Shown here one piece after another: positions 6,162-7,567 of a stretch of DNA of 7,567 bases; within the stretch, counting starts at the first letter, position 1, and the number at the start of each line of letters is the position of its first letter. This stretch comes from Adhaeribacter sp. (GTDB taxonomy: Bacteria; Bacteroidota; Bacteroidia; Cytophagales; Hymenobacteraceae). Position numbers and translations under genes: made by a program. The stretch spans positions 1 through 7,567 of the forward strand of contig JAQBNV010000320.1 of assembly GCA_028288395.1 (NCBI GenBank). The letters run 5' to 3'. The notes below the pieces were generated by a model, which worked only from the letters and a program-made list of their open reading frames with translations, was not told the origin of the DNA and searched no databases.

Positions 6162-7391
6162 ATGAATGTTCCCCTGCTGATAGCCAAACGTTACTTCCGA
6201 TCGAAAAAGAAGCGGAATATTATCAGCATCATTTCTAATATTTCGATGATTGGTGTAGCCGTAGGTTCGGCGGCCCTGATTATTGTACTATCGGTGTTTA
6301 ACGGGCTGGAGGATCTCATCCGGAGTATTTACGGCAGCTTTGACCCGGACCTGCGTGTAACCGCTGTAAAAGGTAAATCTTTTGAAACCAACGCCGCTTT
6401 CCTGAATCGAATCCGCAATACGCCCGGCGTAGAATTGCTCACCGAAGTAATAGAAGACAACGCGCTCCTTCGCTACGAAAACCGCCAGAAAGTTATAAAA
6501 CTGAAAGGCGTAACTAATAATTTTTTCGGCCAGAACAAGATCGACTCCTCCGTGATAGAAGGCGATTACCGGTTGCGGCGTAATGGCTACAATTATGCTT
6601 TGCTGGGGCGGGGCGTGCAATACGAGCTTTCGATCCGGGTGCAGAATGCCATTATTCCCATGTACCTGCTTTATCCCAAAAACAAGAAAAAAATCGGTCT
6701 TTCGCTTAATCCCGAAGATGCATTTAACGAGAAATCGATTATGGTAGGAGGGGTGTTTGTGATAGAAAAGCAGTACGACGATAATTATGTTTTTGTGCCC
6801 ATAACCTTTGCCCAGGAATTAATGAATTACGGCGCCCGCAGAACTTCACTGGAAATAAAAGTAAAACCCGGCGAATCGGTTTACCGGGTACAGCAAGGGC
6901 TGAAAGCTACGTTAGGGCCCACATTCAATATTCTGAACAGCGATGAACAGCACGTAAGCCTGCTACGGGCAGTTAAGGTCGAAAAGTTATTTGTATTTAT
7001 CACCTTTGCCTTTATCCTGCTTATTGCCTCCATTAATATTTTCTTTTCGCTCTCGATGCTGGTAATAGATAAGAAAAAAGATATTGCTATTTTAACCGCT
7101 ATGGGCGCCAGTCCCAAGATAATCCGGAATATATTTTTAGCCGAAGGCGGCCTGGTGGCAGTAATTGGAGCTGTTACGGGCCTGGCAATTGGCCTTTTGG
7201 TTTGCTGGGTGCAGCAAACCTACGGCGTTATTTCGATGGGTATGGCAACCGCTCTCGTCGATGCGTATCCGGTTAAAATGCATTTAGCCGATTTTTTACT
7301 TACCGGCCTCACCATCATCGTTATTACCCTGCTGGTATCTATTCGCCCGGCTATAAAAGCGGCCGCCATCGATCCTAAAACTACACTCTAA
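6162..7391 (+). CDS. ABC transporter permease, FtsX/LolC-LolE type (lipoprotein release)
   Basis: 409 residues with the standard four-helix FtsX/MacB-like permease layout: an N-terminal amphipathic start (LLIAKRYFRSKKKRN, 5-19), helix 1 (about 24-46), a periplasmic domain of about 220 residues (50-270), helix 2 (about 276-300), helix 3 (about 326-350) and helix 4 (about 376-394). The cytoplasmic segment KKKDIAILTAMGASP (304-318) is the conserved coupling region that contacts the ATPase, and FNGLEDLIRSIYGSFDPDL (46-64) is characteristic of the Bacteroidota branch. LolC/LolE with LolD extract outer-membrane lipoproteins from the inner membrane and pass them to LolA, which is the most likely job here. 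No LolD-like ATPase is encoded in the window, so its partner lies elsewhere. Single-gene LolCE homologues in this phylum probably act as homodimers (inference). The ATG at 6162 follows TATAAA-rich sequence, and the ending IDPKTTL is typical for the family. Confidence 0.93.
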   Translation: MNVPLLIAKRYFRSKKKRNIISIISNISMIGVAVGSAALIIVLSVFNGLEDLIRSIYGSFDPDLRVTAVKGKSFETNAAFLNRIRNTPGVELLTEVIEDNALLRYENRQKVIKLKGVTNNFFGQNKIDSSVIEGDYRLRRNGYNYALLGRGVQYELSIRVQNAIIPMYLLYPKNKKKIGLSLNPEDAFNEKSIMVGGVFVIEKQYDDNYVFVPITFAQELMNYGARRTSLEIKVKPGESVYRVQQGLKATLGPTFNILNSDEQHVSLLRAVKVEKLFVFITFAFILLIASINIFFSLSMLVIDKKKDIAILTAMGASPKIIRNIFLAEGGLVAVIGAVTGLAIGLLVCWVQQTYGVISMGMATALVDAYPVKMHLADFLLTGLTIIVITLLVSIRPAIKAAAIDPKTTL

Positions 7392-7567
7392 ATTAAGTAT
7401 CTTCTAGGAATAGTAATAGTTTATGTTTTTGCCTGCCGACACTTGGGTAATGATATAATATTTAGTTTCCTCTATGTAAATATTCAAATTTCATAGGCAA
7501 ACCCGAGTTTTGGTAAAAGAAATTTAGGTAAAAAGCCTTTTTATTGTGGAAAAATATTAATTTGGAG

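Noticed and set aside
6288..6620. Minus-strand open frame of 110 codons inside the permease gene.
   Set aside because: It is antisense to a clearly conserved periplasmic domain and has no recognisable motif.
7472..7496. CTATG and CATAG inverted repeat in the tail after the permease gene, a possible terminator.
   Set aside because: The stem is AT-rich with two internal mismatches and no following T-run. I see no convincing terminator or gene in 7392-7567.
7505..7512. GAGTTTTG as a -7 promoter element for a gene beyond the right edge.
   Set aside because: It has one mismatch to TAnnTTTG, and without the downstream gene it cannot be assigned.
1..7567. Possible mobile element, defence island or CRISPR array.
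   Set aside because: I found no transposase, integrase, spaced direct repeats or defence-type domains. All well-recognised genes are housekeeping.

Overview
The window looks like a stretch of core chromosome from a Bacteroidota bacterium, most likely Cytophagales and probably the Hymenobacteraceae (Adhaeribacter, Pontibacter or Hymenobacter type). That placement is inferred from three things. The SHMT carries a Bacteroidota-style insert before its VFPGTQGG motif, and TatC has an enlarged, cysteine-containing first periplasmic loop. Gene starts lack Shine-Dalgarno sequences and sit behind A-rich leaders, and one promoter (TTG, 20 bases, TAnnTTTG) fits the Bacteroidetes sigma factor. I see no transposase, integrase, CRISPR array, tRNA, rRNA or toxin-antitoxin pair. 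This is a housekeeping region, and I did not find a convincing new system in it.

Layout: bases 1-251 are non-coding apart from whatever runs off the left edge; they hold a strong hairpin at the edge and the glyA promoter. Three rightward genes follow: glyA (252-1523), tatC (1620-2456, GTG start) and rpiB (2593-3027). A leftward gene (3121-4527, TTG start) converges on rpiB and encodes a polytopic membrane protein with a short C-terminal extracytoplasmic domain. It resembles DUF6427 and GT-C-type proteins of Bacteroidota, but its function is unknown. Only 93 bases separate the two stop codons, and they contain a good terminator plus two overlapping alternative hairpins.

Divergent from the membrane gene is a second rightward group: rbfA (4693-5088), then 14 bases later a SAM-dependent methyltransferase with a hydrophobic C-terminal segment (5103-5915). 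After a terminator-like hairpin and a 246-base gap comes a LolC/LolE-type permease (6162-7391). The last 176 bases are AT-rich and non-coding as far as I can see.

The genes do not form one pathway. They cover one-carbon metabolism (GlyA), protein export (TatC), pentose phosphate interconversion (RpiB), 30S ribosome maturation (RbfA) and probably lipoprotein export (Lol-type permease). The least understood parts are the leftward membrane protein and the methyltransferase. No intergenic stretch exceeds 300 bases.
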